Origin: Caprella mutica
Lineage: Eukaryota > Arthropoda > Malacostraca > Amphipoda > Caprellidae
DNA: 64,000 bases
Reading direction: 5' to 3'
NCBI GenBank assembly: GCA_947561585.1
Contig: CANNZV010000520.1
Coordinates: forward strand, 1-64,000
Numbering within the stretch: position 1 is the stretch's first letter; each line of letters starts with the position of its first letter. Position numbers and translations under genes: made by a program. Shown here in pieces: positions 60,831 through 64,000 of the stretch. Below the pieces are notes generated by a model. The model had not been told where the DNA came from, made no database searches, and worked only from the letters and a program-made list of their open reading frames with translations.

Positions 60831-63039
60831 GGTATCCGGTAAATTCATCGCAGTAAATTCATCGCCGGTAAATTCATCGCCGAAAATTCATCGCATGGTA
60901 AATTCATCGCGTGGTAAATTCATCGCGTGGTAAATTCATCGCATGGTAAATTCATCGCGTGGTAAATTCATCACATGGTAAATTCATCGCGTGGTAAATT
61001 CATCGCGTGGTAAATTCATCGCGTGGTAAATTCATCGCATGGTAAATTCATCGCGCTGTAAATTCATCGCATGGTAAATTCATCGCGCGGTAAATTCATC
61101 GCATGGTACATTTTAAAATTAAATTGATAAACTTAAATAAACTTTTTGCAAATAATTATGCCGACCTTACTTTATTTTCGCTGGATTAGGGTAACTTGTT
61201 TGTACGAATCTGTCCTGTTAGTTTATTTTAAATGATTGGATTTTTAGTAATAGAATGTTAGATCATTTCCACATGTATATCATACAATTACTATAAAATA
61301 TTTACTATGTGGGTAATTGCATTAATTTATTGTTATGCATATTTTTCTTTAATTTCAATTTATGTTAATTCTCAAATTACGTATATGGGTAGCTACTCAT
61401 AGTTTGACCAACAACTTAACTGTAAATGCTACACCTCTCTGAAAATATTATCAGCAAAGCATAATTGCCTCATTAAATAGGAACCAGGTTTTTCTAATTA
61501 TTTAAGAGATATTGATTACAATTTATCTTATTAAAATTAATTTAGATATATTTTTTGTGCAGTTGTAACGATATAGAATATCATTCTTAATATTAACGGT
61601 TTGCTTTAGCAACATACATATCCATACATTATTTCGTGAACCGAAAATTGGGCTCCATGACAATTGGACCCCGAACGATTGGGCCCAAAGACCAATATAT
61701 TATTTGCCCATTTTTTCAAAGTCTACTGTATTAACTTAATTAATAACCATTGCTACTGTAATAACTAGGGATGTGACAATATGAATTTTGCATAAAAATA
61801 TAGTCTTGGGCATCATTAAAAGAAAGAATTCCTAATATGAAAAATATATTCTTGTTATGAAAAATATATATTTTTAGTAGAATAAATTATATTCATTTTA
61901 TGAATGAATACTATTTTTTTTTAAACTACTATAATTTTTTGTATTATTATTAGATAATTCATGTAAGTAACAAATTTCCTAGTTACAGTACCACTATAGT
62001 GAACTCCTGCGTAGTGAATGAGTTAGGATGTAGCCAATAGAAAATAAGAATGTAGCTATTTTAGATGAAAAGATAATAGAAAATAAGAATGTGGGTATTT
62101 AAAGATAGCCGTGGCCCACCAAGACATGCTGAAATTATTGGAACATACAAGTCAATTGAAAGTTAATGTGAATTTGTTGAAACCTGTTCACTGCAGTCAG
62201 TGTTCAATAGAAAAGAGTTTTATAAATTATTATTACATAATGTATTCTCATAATCTCAGTTTATCCCTACAACTGTTCAATTTATCATAGTTCAATGTAA
62301 TGAAAATCTTTCAAATTTAACAATTTTATAAACTAAATATTACTATGACCATTTATTCAGACGATTTATATTACAAATTGGATCCACATGACATGATTCA
62401 ATTTAATTCGACTTATTTATATACTTCAAAGATTTTCATTACATTGAAGCATGAGATTAACATCCAAATGTGATTTCTTCCTAATATATACCTTATCAAG
62501 TATATCAATCGAATTAAAAAATTATAAACATATTTTTAAAGAATATAAACATATTTCAAATATAATATTGTCACTACCCAATGTAATAACAAAGTAAAAC
62601 TTCTTTATTGTGTCCTCTGCCCAATTTTTTTCAGGGCTCAATTGTTTTGGGGCCCATTTATCGTGGGCCCAATATTGTCCTGGTGCCCAATTGTCTTAGG
62701 CCCAATTGTCAGCAGGCCCAATTTCCCTGTGCCCAATTGTCTGTGTACCATATTATTTATAACGTTACAATGTCTTTTTTTCTTAAATTATCTATTATTT
62801 ATATACCTCTCTATTATTAGTATTATCTACCTTCCTGTTATATCTCACCGATGGTTTACTATATGCGATGAATTAACCTGCGATGAAATTACCATGCGAT
62901 GAATTTACCATGCGATAAATTTACTAGGCGATGAATTTACCACGCGATGAATTTACCATGCGATGAATTTACCACGCGATGAATTTACCGCGATGAATTT
63001 ACTGCGATGAATTTACCCGCGATGAATTTACACTGATCG
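60831..63039. mobile_element. ATTCATCGC array-ended element, copy B (2.2 kb)
   Basis: Starts GGTATCCGGTAAATTCATCG. About fifteen GGTAAATTCATCGC(G/A)T units follow (60831-61110). The right end carries about eight inverted units at 62866-63039. Flanked by the exact 9-base duplication ATTCCATCA (60822-60830 and 63040-63048). It contains a complete nested GGGCCC element. No coding capacity of its own. Confidence 0.92.
61635..62749. mobile_element. Nested GGGCCC array-ended element, 1.1 kb
   Basis: Left array at 61635-61695 (ATTGGGCTCC, ATTGGACCCC, ATTGGGCCC). Right array at 62633-62749 with about eight GGCCCAATTGTC units. Flanking 9-mers ACATTATTT and ATATTATTT differ at one base. The left junction is at the same place as in copy A (about 5946), so the nesting predates the spread of the host element. 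Confidence 0.8.
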
Positions 63040-63135
63040 ATTCCATCAATATCGCTAAGGTAACAACCACTTGTGATTAGTTGTGGTATTGATGAGGTGT
63101 TACCGTGATTGGTTCAGTTAGTAGAGTTTTCTGCA

Positions 63136-63223
63136 ATTCATATCCTTGTTTTTTCTGTTTTGACTCGAATAGTCAAGAATCCTTGACTATTCGAGTCAAA
63201 ACAGAAAAAACAAGGATATGAAT
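63136..63223. repeat. Perfect 42-bp palindrome inside LINE ORF1
   Basis: ATTCATATCCTTGTTTTTTC and its continuation to 63177 are exactly reverse-complemented at 63182-63223, with a 4-base centre AATC. Confidence 0.97.
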
Positions 63224-63470
63224 AGTCTGTGTCTTCGCAAATTTGCGGAAAATTATACTTTATATAGCATTTTTTTCTAATGCTTTCCTATCTTCCTTGT
63301 AATTTCTTTGTCAACTTTGAATATATTTCGTTTTGTCAGGTTTGATTCTCCAGTAGATTTGATGTTGAAAAATCTGATGAAGTTTCTAGGTCTGAAGATC
63401 TTATCAAAGTCAGTTTCTGTGACAGTTTCTCTTAGTCTAGTAGAGTTACTGCTACTTTGTATACTCACTT

Positions 63471-64000
63471 TCTGAGTATTTGCACCGAGTTTTGGTGCTT
63501 GAGAAGGGGTGGGAGATTGGGTTAATTGTTAAAGTGGAACCGAAGTTTCTTTTTGCACGTTTTTTTGTCCTATTGTCCCCCAAATACATATATCGAATAT
63601 TTCCAGTTTCACTGATATTTTCCATTTATTACTTCACTACTTATATATGTGTAATGGTATACCCCTCTGACAGGTTATTAAACAATCATGAAGTGTACAG
63701 TACAACAAACTAGCAGTATGGAAATAACTACATTGTACTGTGCATCTCCCTTTGAAATTAGTGCATTAGGGTGCTGTACCCATATTAAGGCCACGCTATC
63801 AGGGAGAAACTGGAGCATTCGGACAGTTTTTGCTAAGAACTGAATAATTCGTAAACCGATTCGAATTTTACTATTTGAAGATTTCTGTATGTGGATAAAT
63901 CAATTTACTTCAATTTGTATTGAAACTGTTTTACAGTTTAAACCTTCATTAAACCTAAACCCATTAAGACAAAATGTAAGAGGGATTGAATTGTGTCCGA
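63471..64000. other. Dispersed repeats at window end
   Basis: 63570-63660 matches 30320-30390 in the same orientation, while 63660-63725 is the reverse complement of 30225-30280 and matches 1553-1615. Nothing recognised after 63730. Confidence 0.5.

Larger units (their letters stand above)
60500..63470 (-). pseudogene. I-like LINE ORF1, split by a later transposon
   Basis: The upstream part is at 63468-63277 (RPRNFIRFFNIKST, NIFKVDKEITRKIG). It continues past a palindrome to LQKTLLTEPITVTPHQYHN near 63110, then through stops to 63040. It resumes at 60830 (EYMNEEIAEGLSEEG, ATLILTFN, ERVRPYI). This is the RNA-binding ORF1 that precedes the CCHC knuckles, which are lost. The two parts are separated by the 2.2-kb element at 60831-63039 and meet in frame when the 9-base target duplication is counted once. 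Confidence 0.8.

Noticed and set aside
60831..61110. Short regularly repeated units that look like a CRISPR array
   Set aside because: Units are directly adjacent with no unique spacers, occur inverted at the other end of a transposon, and the DNA is animal.

Overview
The window is AT-rich animal nuclear DNA, most likely from an insect. The evidence is spliced genes with GT-AG introns, TATA promoters and a large, diverse transposon load: CR1/L2-like and I-like LINEs, BEL/Pao, Ty3/Gypsy, mariner, hAT, PIF/Harbinger and tRNA-derived SINEs. The density of short terminal-array transposons and the small secreted cysteine-rich gene family would fit a plant-feeding insect such as a hemipteran, but nothing here proves the order. 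There are no bacterial operons and no CRISPR arrays.

Only one kind of gene looks like a functioning host gene. A small secreted, acidic, cysteine-rich protein (124-residue precursor, four coding exons plus a 5'UTR exon, TATA box) occurs three times on the minus strand, at 3073-3873, 22854-23653 and 53355-54154. All three copies are intact. The copies at about 22 kb and 53 kb belong to a longer duplicated segment of roughly 2.4 kb. I do not recognise the protein family.

Almost everything else is mobile DNA. From left to right: a BEL/Pao fragment (400-1290); gene copy A; a cluster of non-autonomous DNA elements (5.3-11.9 kb); a poorly explained 7 kb bounded by 0.4-kb inverted repeats (12.9-20.4 kb) that holds a mariner-type element and a giant fold-back; a hAT-type element (20506-21737) inside duplicated segment B; gene copy B; mariner-type and array-ended elements (26.4-30.1 kb); a broken Ty3/Gypsy pol (30.9-32.9 kb); the 3' end of a LINE with an RPDG...WD endonuclease-like domain (34.1-34.5 kb); MITEs, SINEs and minisatellites (35-42 kb); a 0.4-kb near-perfect palindrome (41911-42321); a 7.2-kb terminal-inverted-repeat element (42653-49852) made largely of a 15-bp minisatellite with a CR1/L2-like LINE inserted in it; a complete but decayed mariner (50408-51704); gene copy C; a PIF/Harbinger MITE; a second array-ended element; and a decayed I-like LINE (57.0-63.5 kb) whose ORF1 is split by a 2.2-kb array-ended element.

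The strongest unifying pattern is a set of non-autonomous DNA elements that share one design. They have ends starting GG, a run of 14-16-bp degenerate keyword repeats just inside each end (TTCGCC, ATTCATCGC, TATTCCACC or AATTGGGCCC, depending on family), no coding capacity, and 8-9-bp target duplications. Two of these duplications are exact.
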